A stretch of DNA of 64,000 nucleotides, taken from NCBI GenBank assembly GCA_016806645.1, contig JACSYO010001682.1, positions 3,233,001-3,297,000 of the forward strand. Direction: 5' to 3'. Position numbers and translations under genes: made by a program. How positions within the stretch are numbered: position 1 is the first letter of the stretch; every line of letters begins with the position of its first letter. The notes under the pieces were generated by a model. The model worked only from the letters and a program-made list of their open reading frames with translations, did not search any database and was not told the origin of the DNA. This stretch comes from Ophiodon elongatus. Taxonomy: Eukaryota > Chordata > Actinopteri > Perciformes > Hexagrammidae. Shown here piece after piece: positions 38,705-52,248 of the stretch.

Positions 38705-39698
38705 ACGGAGAGGAGGGGGGGGAGAGAGAGAGAGAGATGAGGAAATTATAACAAATGAGCAGATAAGTAAATGGAGATGAGAATGAAAGAAAAGAGGGAA
38801 GCAGGAAGAATGAGTAGGAGAGGACAGAAGGGAGGAAAGGTGTGGAAGAGTGATGGGCAGAAAAAATAAAGTGGTGAGTGGAGGAAATAAAAGAAGAGGT
38901 AGAAAGGGGAGCTGGAGGAGAGAAAAATTAAAAGGAGGAGGTGGTGAGATAACAACTGAGGAAAAGGGGAATGGTGAAAGGGAAATAAAGAAAAGGGAAG
39001 GGAAAGAGGAGGAAAGGAGAAAACGGAAGGCCAATAAGGTGAGGAAGAGAAAATATAAATAAGGGGAGGGGAGGACAAGAGGAACACAAATTATGATAGG
39101 AAAGGAAAGGAAGAAAGATAGGGAAATTAGGAGAAACAGGGAAAGATGTTCGGAAACCAGGTGGAAAGAAGATGAATGAGGAGAGGGATGAGGAAACAAG
39201 GAGAGGAAAAGGATAGAAAGGAGAAAAGAAAAAGGTAGGGAAATGAGAAGAAAGTAAAAATAAACGTTAAGGAAATAGGGTGAGGAGGAGAGGAAAGAAG
39301 GAGACAGGAGGATGAAGGAGATGAGAAACAAGTAGATGAAAGAAGAGAACGAGTAAATAAAGGGTAGGAGGGAGAACAATGAGAGGTAACGAGGAATGAT
39401 GAGAGGTGAGGAGGAAAGAAGAGGGTAGGAATTTAGGAAAAACAAGGAAAGAGGTGTTGATGCAATGTAAGGAGAAGAAGAATAAGGAGAGGAGACAAGA
39501 ATAGAAAGGGAAATTAAAAGAAAAGGAAACGAGGTGGGGAGAAGGGGGATGAGAGAGATGAGCGGGAGAGGGATGTAGAGTAAAGGAGAAACAGGGAGAA
39601 AAAAGGAAATGAGAGAAAAAGAAAGGAAAGGAAACAAAATAAAAGAAGAGAAGAGAAAGAGGAGGAAGTAAGGAAGAAGAGGAAGGACAGAAGCAGCA
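38705..39698. repeat. 1-kb polypurine (GA-rich) tract
   Basis: Nearly every base on the plus strand is A or G for about 990 bp, broken only by scattered T and rare C. Loose units such as 'ggaaattaggagaaa', 'ggaaatgagaagaaag' and 'ggatgaggaaacaagg' recur at irregular spacing, so it is a decayed purine minisatellite. The strand asymmetry creates a 410-codon Ser/Phe/Leu/Pro frame on the minus strand that is not a protein. Confidence 0.93.
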
Positions 39699-39799
39699 GA
39701 CTGCTGGGTTGTTGAGTGTGTAAGCATGTGATAAGCTGCAGCGATCCAGCTCTCTCTGCCCACATGAGAAACCGATAAGAGTTCATCTATTCTGATCAT

Positions 39800-39802
<3 letters not shown>

Positions 39803-39895
<93 letters not shown>

Positions 39896-39904
39896 GCACA
39901 CACA
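39803..39904. repeat. (CA)n microsatellite, long
   Basis: About 45 perfect CA units plus an 'agacgcaca' end, 105 bp beyond the polypurine tract. Confidence 0.95.
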
Positions 39905-41064
39905 AAAAGGGACACTTCAAGCCTTATTTCCAGTGTGTGAGTCATTCACATGTGTGGGTCGGCATGTCTGCGGAGCCGATTAGTCAGATAAATAAAGAAC
40001 GGCCCTTCATAAAATGCCCCCCCAAAATACTGTTAAGTATTAACAATGAGTAATCAGTCCAATCTTTTTTCAAGCCGAAATTTTCTATGATTGTCAAATT
40101 CAAAATAGTGTTGTGTGTGTGGCGCACTCGCTCTCTCTCATTCTCACTCAACGAGCTCCGCGGCAGTCCTCATCTCGGTAATTATCTCAGTCAGCATGGT
40201 GCAAGATTTACAATGTATTGAAAAAAAAGATGATTTCCAAAACTGTGGGGAGATATTCAGCAGAGGCCAAACCAGACCTTTGTTTGATATAAGTTTATAT
40301 TTGTGTTGTGTTGGCCAATTTATCGTATGGGTCACACAAAGTTAGTCAGGTTTGCTATTAATTGAGTTATTTTTTTATCAGGCATTTCCAAATGGACATT
40401 TTGGCCGTTGACCATTCCTTTCAGCCGGCACAATGTAATGTAGTGTAAACCTGACACCGACGCTTAGTCAGACGCCACTCGGCATCTTCTTACAGACACA
40501 CACATAATGCCATCTGTTATGCTGTGTTCACAATACGAGAGACAAAAGCAACAAACTGCCAAGCGTGGGCCCGGTCCTCACAACCACGCTGCCGTACCGT
40601 GAGACAAATGCTTTTTTCCTGAGTAAAAAAAGAAGGTCAAACCGAGCGTCTCCACCTCTCCGGAGCTGCAGGAGGAGGAGGCTGCAGGCCGGGTTCCCCC
40701 TCCGTCTCTAAACCATGACACTGCAGAAGTCCAGGGGCCAAGAATAGCCGGAGGGGTTTCAAGTGCAATATCACATTTTCATAATGAGACCCAATGAGCT
40801 GTAAATCCCTGCTGACAAGAGTTATGGAGCGAGAAGAGCTTATGGCGGCGATACTGAAACTATTAAAACAGCCGCCTCCCTCCGGCACACGGCGCTGCGT
40901 GTGTGTGTTTGTAAACATACTGTATATTTATATACGTGTGTTTGTCAGCATTAACAAGAAACAGCTGCATGTGGCGGTTCACTGCTGAACTCCCATCGTG
41001 ATGCTTATATTCTCCTGGTTTACAAGCTACCTTTTTTAATTAAGCTGATCCCACATTACCATTG

Positions 41065-41065
<1 letters not shown>

Positions 41066-41132
<67 letters not shown>
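41066..41132. repeat. (GT)n microsatellite
   Basis: About 33 GT units ending in 'acacac'. Confidence 0.95.
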
Positions 41133-41134
<2 letters not shown>

Positions 41135-41957
41135 ACACAGGAGCGATACTGCTCATCCAAGTCAAAAATATGGACAAAGCAGCTGGTTTGTTTATAGGAC
41201 AATAAATCTTTTATTGTTTTATCATTTTATTGTTAATCCAGTGTTTCTTTTATGGATGAATACTTTATTGCCAGAATCTACTGATTGTGGAAAAACTGCC
41301 ATGAAAAACAGATCTGGGATACTAGATTCTATTGCAAAAAATATACTGTATATAAATCTTTTTTTACACCCACGTATTTTATTTTCCTCTTGAAAAAGGC
41401 TAAAAAGAAATAATAATTCGGCAGCTCAAAAATAAATACGAGAATAAAAGAGATAAGATATAGACAAAAACAGCCAATTTAAAAAGGCCGAAAGTTCAGG
41501 CAAATATGTTTTCATCATAAATGAAACAATTCCCTCCATCCTCTTTGGAATTCCCCCTTAAGTAAAATATAATTATGTTTTATATTTTCCCTATCATTTG
41601 ATTTCCAGTCTTGAATGCATCAGCATGATTACTATACGCATAACTTAGATTATATAGAGATCTGTAACATTTTCATCATATATAAACTTTAGAGCATTTC
41701 AATTTGGAATTATTAAAGTCCACTGAAAGACCAAATGTAGTGAATGATTTGTGAAAAACTATATTAACAATAACATTAATAACAATAATGTATAATAATA
41801 ATAATACTATAGGAATACTTTTAGTAGAGTCTGGTCAAGGGATTTTTAATTCAGGCGATGTTTTAAGAGCTCAACTCAAAGACAAGAAGGATAAATCTAG
41901 CTGCTAAAAACAAATTAATTGCAAAGAGACTCAACTCTCACTAGTTACAACTGCAGG

Positions 41958-41959
<2 letters not shown>

Positions 41960-42018
<59 letters not shown>

Positions 42019-42023
42019 TGTGT
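41960..42023. repeat. (GT)n microsatellite
   Basis: About 31 GT units with one 'ggt' slip near the right end. Confidence 0.95.
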
Positions 42024-42929
42024 TTCTTTGGCTAATCACAACTGACAGCACACACTGTGGCAAGTAGCACTGCAGGAGGTGTCAGGTATTGTGTAAACTC
42101 ACTTGTACCTGTTTTATGGATATGTCAAAATGGTACCTTAAATCCAGTTATTTGATGCATAGATTTCTTTTTCACAGACAAAAACCAGGTGGAAGGCATT
42201 GCATTGACTTACATTGATTCTCTACAGTCTTGCCCTAACCTTAACGATAACCAACTTGTGCTTAACATCAGAACTTAAGCGGACCTTGACATCAGGTTGT
42301 AGTATAGTGAATGCATCTGCAGTGAAAAAACACAACATAACAATATCACCAAAACAAGAGTTCTCCATGTTGTTTCACTGCACTTCATCACCTCACATAA
42401 AACACCACGTTGCTTCAATCACAACGGTTCATCTGCCAATTCCTGAGCTGTGATCAACTCCCCGTTGATCAAAGAAAACAAGGCGGGTTATTTTTCTGCT
42501 CCAGAGTTTGGTGTGAAGATACAGAGACAAACATGATCCCTGTCACTGATATTCAATCCATAGATACTTTTTTCACCATGAAATAGAATAAATACCCGCC
42601 AACTGAAGCCAATGCTGAAAGTGTCTTAATACTTGCTTTCTCTCTACTGTCCAGCATGGGGCGACTCCTCCGTTTGCTAAAATAAGTCTGTGAGAAAATG
42701 ACTTCTTCTCCTCTTTTTATTTATTACCTCAGTAAATATTGTAAATATGAGTTGATGATCTCAATCGCTAGTTTCAAGTCTTCTTCAATACAGCATGACG
42801 TTCATTTCGTAAATTATGGTCCAATTTAGAGTAGAATAGACCATAAAGCGGCGTATGCGTTAGGGCGGGCTTACTGTGATTGACAGGTCGCTGATGCTAC
42901 CAGAGACGTATACTTTGTCACTCCATCAC

Positions 42930-43105
42930 TGCGCCACTTACCAAAAATGGTAACTTCCGTTCACCGGTTGCAAAGAGCCAAGATGGCGACGACCGTAATC
43001 TAAGATGGCGACAGCCAATTCTCCGAACTCAAGGCTTCAAAACGGCAGTCCACAAACCAATGGGTCACAATGACCAAGTCCACTTCTTATATGCAGTCCA
43101 CAGTT
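42930..43105 (-). repeat. Interspersed repeat, copy B (inverted relative to copy A)
   Basis: On the minus strand it reads 'atataagaagtggac...cccattggtttgtggactg...tcgccatcttagattacgg...tcgccatcttgg...gcaaccggtgaacggaagt', matching 21045-21205 throughout. Confidence 0.75.
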
Positions 43106-45251
43106 AATACATAGAAAATAGGTAAAGCAAAAAAAACATCTTTCAGCTAATAAAGGTTTTGCCATAATATTTACAGTAATAAGGATGTGACTCCTTTTTT
43201 AAAACAGCGCTCTGAGTTCTAAAATCTACCTTCACATATAATGTCATCTCTAATTATGTTGGATTTGAAAGAGGACAATAAGCATCAGACGTCTTCTAAA
43301 AACCACTCTTTGGCTCTCACAAGCTAAAACAGTTGAAAACCACTGTAATCTTTAATGCGTCTATAAATGTATAATTTGTAATCCACGTAAAATCTTAATC
43401 TAGACAGTCACACAGTAGCTGTAAAATAAATGTAGTTTAGTAGAAAGTACAGTATTTCCCTCTGAAAGTTGAAGTATGAAGTAACAAATTGGAAACACTC
43501 AAGTTAAGTACTAAAATTTGTACTAAACAGTAAAGAGTAACAGTAAATATATCTATCTAATGTTTCTTCCACAGTCAGAAATGGTAGCAGGTTTCCAAAG
43601 AGTTCTCCAGGGAGCTGTAATACAAAAACTGCAACTAAACCAACAACAGCTAAAATTGTACTATTTGGGTCCCTGGAAGTACAGAAGAGAAAATGGATAC
43701 ACCTGCCTGTGTGGGTGCGGGATTTTATAGTTGGAAATGTTTGAAAAAAATGTCTTTCTGGACCATTTGTCTCAGCTCAGCAGAGACAAGTATGCACGTT
43801 GACATGCAGCAAATGAAAAGTCCTACAAGAACACCACTTCCTTGTTTCTCCCCGATAAAACCGCTCTCGCTTTTTCTTTCTAAAGAGCGGCGTGTGCGAG
43901 AATGTGATAGATTCACACTGCAATCCTTCCTGCCACACAGGGTTCCCACTATTTTACCGCCTCTCTAATTCCGTCCTGTCCGTCTCTCTCTCTCTCGGCG
44001 ATGGATGGATGGCATACATCCTGGAACGACCCGCACACCTTTGCTTCAACTCAACTGATCGTCAGCTCTCGTCCCACAAATGGATAGAGGGAAAGAGGAG
44101 GGGAAACAAGCAAAGAACGAACGACAACAGAGAGATCAGAGTGCGGTAGGCGGAAATGAGACGGCGATGGAGGAGGAGGAAAAAGCAGTGATTGAGTTGA
44201 ATTGCGTTCCTGGCTCATTTTCTGGGTACACAAGGAGAGCAAGTGATGTAGGGCTGAGTGAGAAGGCTGGCGACACTTCATACGTCTGTAGAAAATTACA
44301 TCCTTTCTGCAGACGGACAGCCCAGCATCACATGTTGTTGTTTTCCCGGACGGAGAGATTGTTCCTCCGTTGTGTGTTGTTATGTCAAACAGGAACGGTG
44401 AGGAATGGGCCCTTATCATTTCGAAGAGAGAAGTGATCTTTTATTCTGAAATGGATAGTTCAAGCAAAGTTACAGAAAAAGGTCATTTAAGGGGAACATC
44501 CAGGAGGCTTGCTGTTTTTAAGGCTATGTCCTAAATGTGCTCAGAAAAATAGAAAGTTTTAACATCTACAGCTCCGTGAACACTGAGAAACTCGTTGTGC
44601 AAATGCAACCATGTCTCCTAGAAATGACATGTCTATTGTACTAATGTGTTCCCAAATTTGAAAGAAAACATAATGGCTCCACGGTGAGCGGTGACATGGC
44701 ATCGGTCTCTTTAGGTGCAAAATGCTTCACTATGTTCACCAGAAACTGTGTCTGGATTTTTCAAATTGTGACCCAAACATTAGCGGAATGAAAGAAGCTA
44801 AAAAGAGATAATCCTATCTCCTCGAAATCCCCTATATAAAAAAGAAAAGAAAGAAAAAGTTAATTGAATCAATCTAACAAATGTTTATGATCCCGGTTTG
44901 TGATCTTCACAGCGACTGCTCACCCTTTGATACATTAACTTCTTTTCCCCGTTAAGACCGACAGTGGGTCAACTGAAATAAAGCCAAGGTCTTCTCGCAC
45001 TAAATGCCAATCTATGTTTGGCTTTCACAGCACCATTAACCATTAACCTCTATTCAGCTGCTGATTGGCTGCTGTGGTCAAGTCAAATCTGATCGATAGA
45101 GCTTCCTTTTACCCTCCAGCCAGCCTTGGCAGAAGCCTTTCGATGTATTGATGGTTCAGCTGCTGGCTGAGAAACCTGCAGGCGCTAAAAGGCCCCAAAG
45201 AAACTCTTAAATATCCTGTAAAGAATCAGCTCCACAACACAAATATTTTCA

Positions 45252-45256
<5 letters not shown>

Positions 45257-45289
<33 letters not shown>
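45257..45289. repeat. (TA)n microsatellite
   Basis: Sixteen TA units. Confidence 0.92.
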
Positions 45290-45292
<3 letters not shown>

Positions 45293-46282
45293 TGCTATGA
45301 CTGGTATCTATACATCCTGATGACTTTCACATGAATAACCTATTATTACAGGTCAGCACATTTGTGACTTATCTATTTCAGCTTACTGCAGCTGAGTGCT
45401 GTCAGATATCCGAGGAGGAAAACACCATTTCAGAGAGGTCTGCGTACAAAAGGGATTTTAGTGATTTTAAACTAAGTGTTTCAGAAAAGTAATTTTTGAC
45501 AAATATTGCTTCGGAAATGCATTTCATGAGTTTCTTCCAGCAGACACTCAGAGTTGTTTCTTTGCTTCTAATATTGCTCAAAATCGAGTTGGTGGACGGG
45601 ACCAACAAACACCGATCTATCAGCCAGGAGACCGCTGCTCGTTCCCCATGTGAAACGAGAAGAAGAACTTCATTTTTTACCTTGACAAAGCAGTTGAGAA
45701 AACAATCTCACCAAAAGGTCTATAGCTGTTCAGGAGCTTTCGATTACATCTCATGATATTCATCAGCAGATTGTGTTTTGAACCAACAAAGTACTCTAAG
45801 ATGAAGATCAAGTGATAAGACTGAAAGCTGCTTCAAATGGTCAAAGGAATTAACTTTAATACTGAGCTTTTAAGGCAACATTGACAGAAATTTGAACATC
45901 TGCAATTCCACGACAACTGGACAAACTATCTGCTGATGAAGATCGTGTCGTGATTGAAAGCTTCACAAAAGCTAATTAATGGACCTTGTGGTAAAACCTT
46001 TTTAATTGGAGACCGTATTTCTTTTTTGGTTAAATTAATTGATTACACCTCATTTGTATGCATATATAAGATATCGTGGATCGTCAAGTAAATTGATCCA
46101 CATAGCCCAAAATCATGTATATAGGAGATAATGCAGTATTTTGTGTATTTACTTTCCCTGACAAGACAACCGAAAATACAAACTAAACACGTGTCGTGTT
46201 CTGGTTCGTCCAGTTTCTTCTTTCTTTAATTAGGTTGTAAAATCGGTCACACATCAAAGTTTCTTAACAGTCCTGAATTCGT

Positions 46283-46284
<2 letters not shown>

Positions 46285-46358
<74 letters not shown>
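46285..46358. repeat. (CT)n microsatellite
   Basis: Thirty-seven perfect CT units; polypyrimidine on the plus strand. Confidence 0.95.
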
Positions 46359-46360
<2 letters not shown>

Positions 46361-46635
46361 GACTCTCTTATTATTCCTCACGGTGCTCTTCATCATGACT
46401 TGCATCAAAGATGCACTGAGACAGCAGGAAAAGCTTTTCCAAGGTTTAGTTTGGCTCGGCGGACAAGGGGAGGGAGAGGGAGAGGCAGAGTGAGGGCAGA
46501 TAAGGGAATGAAGGAAGATGAGGAGAAGGTGAAGAGGAGGAGGATGTGGAGTGAGGGAGATAAGTGCCAACAAGGAAAGACGACATTGACTTTTGATAGG
46601 CTTTAATAGAACATCTCACAACAAGGCCAAGAAGA

Positions 46636-46639
<4 letters not shown>

Positions 46640-46670
<31 letters not shown>
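46640..46670. repeat. (AC)n microsatellite
   Basis: Fifteen AC units. Confidence 0.92.
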
Positions 46671-46671
<1 letters not shown>

Positions 46672-47039
46672 TCGACTACACGTCGACAGCGCTGGACACC
46701 CACATGACCACAGCTGACATTTTAATGAATACTGTCAGACCCTTTTCTCCTGTCATACATATTGAATTCTGCAGCTGCCAAACATTCACAGATGTGACAG
46801 CAGCTGCGTCTCCATCTGAGGGTCTTTATGCATTCTGGGATGCATTAAATTAGAAGGAGCACATTATAACTAATTCATTCACCGTCTTTACTTTGCTCAT
46901 TATGAAACAATTAGCGACGGAGACATGTTTGTGAAAGGAGACAGAGTGATCGTGTGAGCACTGAGTGGAAAATATAAATAAACATGTGCTTGATGCATTT
47001 GGGTCTTTTGCTTTAAAGCTGCTCCGAGGAACTTTCATT

Positions 47040-47330
47040 TTGTGTTGCTTTTTTGACAAAATTGGGAGAGTTTCCGAGCACCAGAGTCTCCTTTGAACAC
47101 ATTTGTTTGCAGCAGAGGTCTGAGAGTCTGCCCGTCCTGGTTCTGGTTCTCCCGTGCCTCCCTTTAGTTTCTGGTGAAGCGGCATGATTTTCACCGGAAT
47201 CTGACCCGATGTCACAGATGATGAGAAGAATAGCGATATAGAAATAGCCAAGCTTCTCTCTGATGGTCTTGTTTACTTATGGCGGTCATAAAGAGGCATC
47301 AGTATTAAATTGAGACGGTTTCAAAACCCG
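47040..47330 (+). repeat. Interspersed repeat copy, paired with 60425-60795
   Basis: It runs 'agtttccgagcaccagagt...gtttctggtgaagc...ggaatctgacccg...atagccaagcttctctctgatggtctt...ggtcataaagaggcatcagtattaaattgagac'. The same order and wording recur at 60425-60795 in the same orientation. Confidence 0.78.
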
Positions 47331-47334
47331 TCAA

Positions 47335-47795
47335 AAGTTCCTCACAGTAACTTTAAGTAAAAATACAAGTAAAATCACTGCATTCAAAACCTTATTTCAA
47401 AACTATTGAACTTAAAAGATCTAAAGTTCCTGTCCTGTGAGAATCATGTGCCTCTAAAGCATCAACTTTTCATAAGTAAAAAAAAGAAAAATTGTATTTC
47501 CAGCTGATCCAAGACCCATTTTAGATCATTATTTACCTTAAGAAATTAGGGAAATTTCTCAACACATAAAGAGCACATGATCTGTTTTCCTTTGACAGGA
47601 AAGGTTTGAAAAACTGTAATCTGAAAAGTAACTTAAAGTTGTCGGAAAAAGTACAATATTTGTCTCTTTAGTAGAAGTAAAAGAATAAAGTAGCAGGACG
47701 TGGAAATAATCAAGTGAAGTAAAATTTCTGTACCTCAAATGTGTACTTATGAATAGCAGTTCAGTATATGTAGTTACATTCCACCAATACATACT
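47335..47795 (-). repeat. Fish 'tacttgtactttact' repeat, reverse copies
   Basis: 'agtaaaaatacaagtaaaatcactgcattcaaaacc' and, after 47640, 'aaagtacaatatttgtctctttagtagaagtaaaagaataaagtagca...gtacctcaaatgtgtactta' are the reverse complement of the dispersed family seen at 6805 and 58770. Confidence 0.6.
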
Positions 47796-48310
47796 GTAGT
47801 AGCCATAACTTTACTAGCTGATAAAATGCCATGTGTTTTTTTGTGTGGCGCTCATGAGCTTAAAGTGGCTAAAAAGTCAGTAATCAATAAAAACAATTTG
47901 AGGCCTGCTTGCCTTACATTTTTCTTTAGCATTCTCAATTCTCAGTACTGTGATCAAGGTGTTAGCTGCAAGAACAATACCAGTTTACACACAGCCATCC
48001 ATCTTATGCTCTGTTTTTATGACATCTGAAATCCAACTTTACTGTTTCAATCGATACAATTCTACCTTCTTCGCATTCTACCTTTGTGAAATTTTAGAAA
48101 AGCATTCTGAACTTAATGGAAAACATGGCTATATTGAATTGTTTGGGTTTGTTTTGCAAAAAAAGTGCTTCCTGTGGCCTTAAAATGCCATCCGTTACTG
48201 CCACAGGGCCTGTAAAGTAAAGTTGAAGTGTAGAAGAGAAATAAAGAAGCTAAAATAGCTGCAAGGTCCTATAGAGATAAAAAGAAAAGAGGAGGTCGAT
48301 GAGCAGAGAG

Positions 48311-48345
48311 GAGAAGAAGAAGAAGAAGAAGAAGAAGAAGAAGAA
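48311..48345. repeat. (GAA)n trinucleotide repeat
   Basis: About 11 GAA units. Confidence 0.92.
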
Positions 48346-51300
48346 TGAGGACATGTTTATGGATTTACTGTATACGGTCAGCGGGACACCTCACATCACA
48401 TTTGACCACCTTCCTGCCGCCTCTGTTTTGACCATGAGAGCCATCGTGAAAGACGTGACAGCGATCTGAATCAAGCGTGTTATCGGCCCCTCATCGCCCT
48501 GGTATCCAACACTCTTTGGAGAGACACTTCTGTACAGCGAGGCTCTAATTGGTGAAGCCGGGCTGTTATCTATGTACAGTAAAACAGCCTGAGTTCAATC
48601 CAGCGCCGCTCAGTGGGAGGTGAGATCTCTATCTATCCCCTTCATTCACAGCTTAATTCAATTGGAGGGCAATTATCGACCGCCCGAGGCTTCAAGATCC
48701 TCGTCGGTTTCTGTTCCCATCAGGGAGGCTGGCTGGGTTGGAACCCCCCCACCCCCCACCCCCCGCCCTGACTGAACCGGGTGATGTCTGAATCGATGTG
48801 CTGTGTGTGTAAAACACCAGAGCAGGCGGCAGCAAACAGACAACAGGACTTTCTCAGTCACAACCTCAAGATTCAAAAGATTGTGAAGCTGCGTTGCTCA
48901 CAGACGGATACGGCTCGACGGATCCGTCAGCATGTGACTCTCAGGAACCGTCACAATTACGCATTCCTTCAGTTTGATAGCGGATTGTTTTCTACACAAC
49001 GACCAGTGATTTCTTTTTTAAAAAAAAGACCATGACTGCGAGGTTTGGAGTAGAGGAAAAACAACAATACGCTCGTTACGGAACAATCGCACCCGGCAAG
49101 AATGAAATGCAGCATAAACAACTGAAATAGAGCATTCTTCAAAAAGGCGCCTAATTTAAATCCCAGATAGTTGTCATTAGCAAGGTTTATCCCCTTGAGA
49201 ATGCTGCTGGTGTTGACCATTAAGTTACAAGTAGCCTGCTTTTCATTTTGGTCTTTGGTGCAATAGGTAAATTCAACATCGCACAAATAGATTACATAAC
49301 TTCACAAACTACTTAACAGCAAGGCTAATTAGTGACATTACTTGTTACTTTACTTCCATTAGTTTTCACAACTCCAGATCATCCTCGCTCTCACCAACAC
49401 GTATTATGTATTCTTATATTTTTTTGTTTCTTTTCTTTTTTTTTTAATTGAGGCAAAAATTACAAGTTGTTTATCGAAGATGTCCACATCTATTTGGCAC
49501 AAGCACTCCCACGAATCTGTGTTTTCATGGGATTTGTAGGGTTTTGTTGCCGCACAACTTTATTTGTAATCAAATTAATATGTTAATTGTTGTATTCACT
49601 GTATTGTATTTAAATCTGCGCTTTTCAATGACTAACAAGGCCAAAGGTCTGCATATCTCGGAATAAGCTTTCTGGCATTGACAGACAATTCAGCATCAAC
49701 CACCGTTGCTGGGAACCATTTCCTAAAATCAAACAACATAACACTTTTGAGGCAGAGCTGGAAGTCCCGTGTTGATTGTCTCGCTCTGGCTTCTGATGGC
49801 TTAGTTAGTTCACAAACTGAACAAATTACAACTTAATGACTGACACCAAATCAATTAATGCCGTTTTTCATAGTTCATCAGCTCCAGAAGTTGTTTTTAT
49901 GAAAAAGTGATTAAGATTGCACCCTTCAAAGTACCTTGAGTTCTGTCGTTCAGTGAACAAGAGAGAAGATAGAAATGAAAGAGCTAAACTCAATGCCACT
50001 GCCACTTTTTGTTTTTGTTATTGGATATCAGATGAATTTCAGACTGTGACAGAGAATGGACTAATGTAGCATTAATTTAGTGAAGGAGCCTCTTGAGCAC
50101 TTTCTGTTCATTAACGTCCTCTATTGATCATCACCCTTTGTGTTTAATGCGGCAGAAAGTGTTCACTGTTGGATCGGCGTTTTTCAAGCACCTTTTACAT
50201 GAATTACGTCGCCCATGCTGAAACCAAAACCATTTGGCTTTTCTTCACCGTAAAAGCTGCTACCGTGCGCTCATAAAACCACCAGTGTTACCAGCCACAT
50301 TCATTAATACAAACACAGAGGGCAGTTTAATGCACTTCAACAGCCCGTTAAAATACAGACGGTTTGCTGCTGAAGAAAAAGCTGTCCTCCACTGTTGTAC
50401 TGTTGTTTGCTGCTGCTGCTTTAATGTCACGCTCACATTAATAGCAACAACCTTCTCACCACACGACACACCGGAATAGAGAACAGAATGTCCTAACATA
50501 CACTGATTGAGGAGAAAGTTTAAAGCAAGAGCACACAGGAACACAAAATGAATTCCCGATTTGTTATTGTTATTGTTATTTTTTCAAACGGTTGCATATT
50601 GCAGAATGTGTACTCTCAGCATGTGAGCTGCAACCGATAAAGTCTTGGCTCTAGCCTGTGGAGTGAATAGGAATAAAAAGATGGAACACCAGTGATTACA
50701 GTCCCTGCACAAACACACGTCCGCTAGCTTCACCGTTGACTTTTTGCTTCAATTTGAAGGTGTTTACATTCACATCGCATTAACATCAGAGGAAATGTGG
50801 CCCTTCGTATACGTAGCCTCATATTTTGAAATGTTTTTGAAAATATGAAATCAACATAAAACTTTAATAAAGTCCTGATACTTCAAACTTGGTTGTTAAT
50901 CATTTGCAGCCAGTGACTGCAGGGGTTTATAGCAGAGCCGTGCACCACTAATGTCAGAAGAAATTACCACACTAATGAAATATATAATGATAGTATAATG
51001 ATATAGTAATATCAACCTAAAAGGGGAAAAGAGCAGAGGTGCCAAGTTGACGGCGAGACGAGACGTGTGTGGATCTGTCTGATTCTAGTCAGCAGCTGCC
51101 AATGAACGATCAAACACATTGAACGTCGACTTTGCTGCAATCAATCAAAGCAGCGTGTCACGATGACGGGTGAACATTCTCAACAGTCTGTCAAAAACAA
51201 AGATTTAATTTGATCGAAATATGTGGGATTCTTATTGTTGTTAGAGTTTTTGATCCTACTCATGTGTCAAGACTTTCTGGTGTGCCTTTCCGACTAGTTA

Positions 51301-52147
51301 TCTGTTGAGGTTTTGGAAGTAAAGGTGACGGAATCACTCACAATACAGTCTGCATCAAGTTGAAGCCAGTTTAAATTTTGATATTGGTCGGTAGCATGCT
51401 TATTTTGACCCATCACTAAACCTAACCAAGTAGTTTTGTTGCCTAAACGTATTTGAGAATGCAGTTTCTAAACACTAATGTTCTACGTATCTAGAAATGT
51501 TGATATGAATTGTATATATTTTTTGTTCAGAAACAAAAGTATTACACTACCTAAAGCGTGCAAAACCAACGTTTTATTCTAGCTACTGGGTTGCAAGTCA
51601 ACTTTCAACTTTTTTGCCCAAAAGAAAAAACTTTTTCTCTTGTCTGTATGTTTGGGATATTTGTCTTGGCCTAAAATGGGTTTAACGCTGTTTGAGAACA
51701 GGGAAATGCTCAATCAATGTTTCAGTTCATACAATGCGCAAGAATGGAGCCAAACCAATGAGAAATATGTCACTGTCCTCATATTTTGCAGACCAAACTG
51801 TATGCAGATTCTCCCTGCAACATTGCAGTCGCTGTTCGGCAGTATTGAGCAGGATCCCGGCTCCACAGTGGTTCTGCTTTGGTTCTCTGCAATATCTAAA
51901 GCTAAAATATGCAACAGATGACTCCCGGGCTAACGTATCCAGGAATAAGCAGCAGAAGTTGAGAATGTTGTTCCCATTTCCCTCTGCATGCAATGGTTTC
52001 CCTCCTTTTGGCTGTCAACTCTCGCTAAAATTTTCAAAAGGTGAAATCCACTTCTCGGCTCAGATCACTTTTCCCTCGACCAACTGCTGAGCTGACAAAA
52101 CTTTCTTTCTCTTAACAGTCACCGCCTCTCTGCTACACTCTCTTTCT

Positions 52148-52181
52148 CACACACACACGCACACGCACACACACACACACA

Positions 52182-52246
<65 letters not shown>
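52148..52246. repeat. (AC)n microsatellite, long
   Basis: About 48 AC units with 'acgcacacgc' and 'agac' interruptions at the left, 495 bp downstream of the ext1 exon donor. Confidence 0.95.

Positions 52247-52248
<2 letters not shown>

Noticed and set aside
38669..39901. 410-codon minus-strand open frame rich in Ser, Phe, Leu and Pro
   Set aside because: It is the translation of a (CA)n array running into a polypurine tract. Such tracts lack stop codons on the pyrimidine strand; there is no domain and the composition is purely low-complexity.
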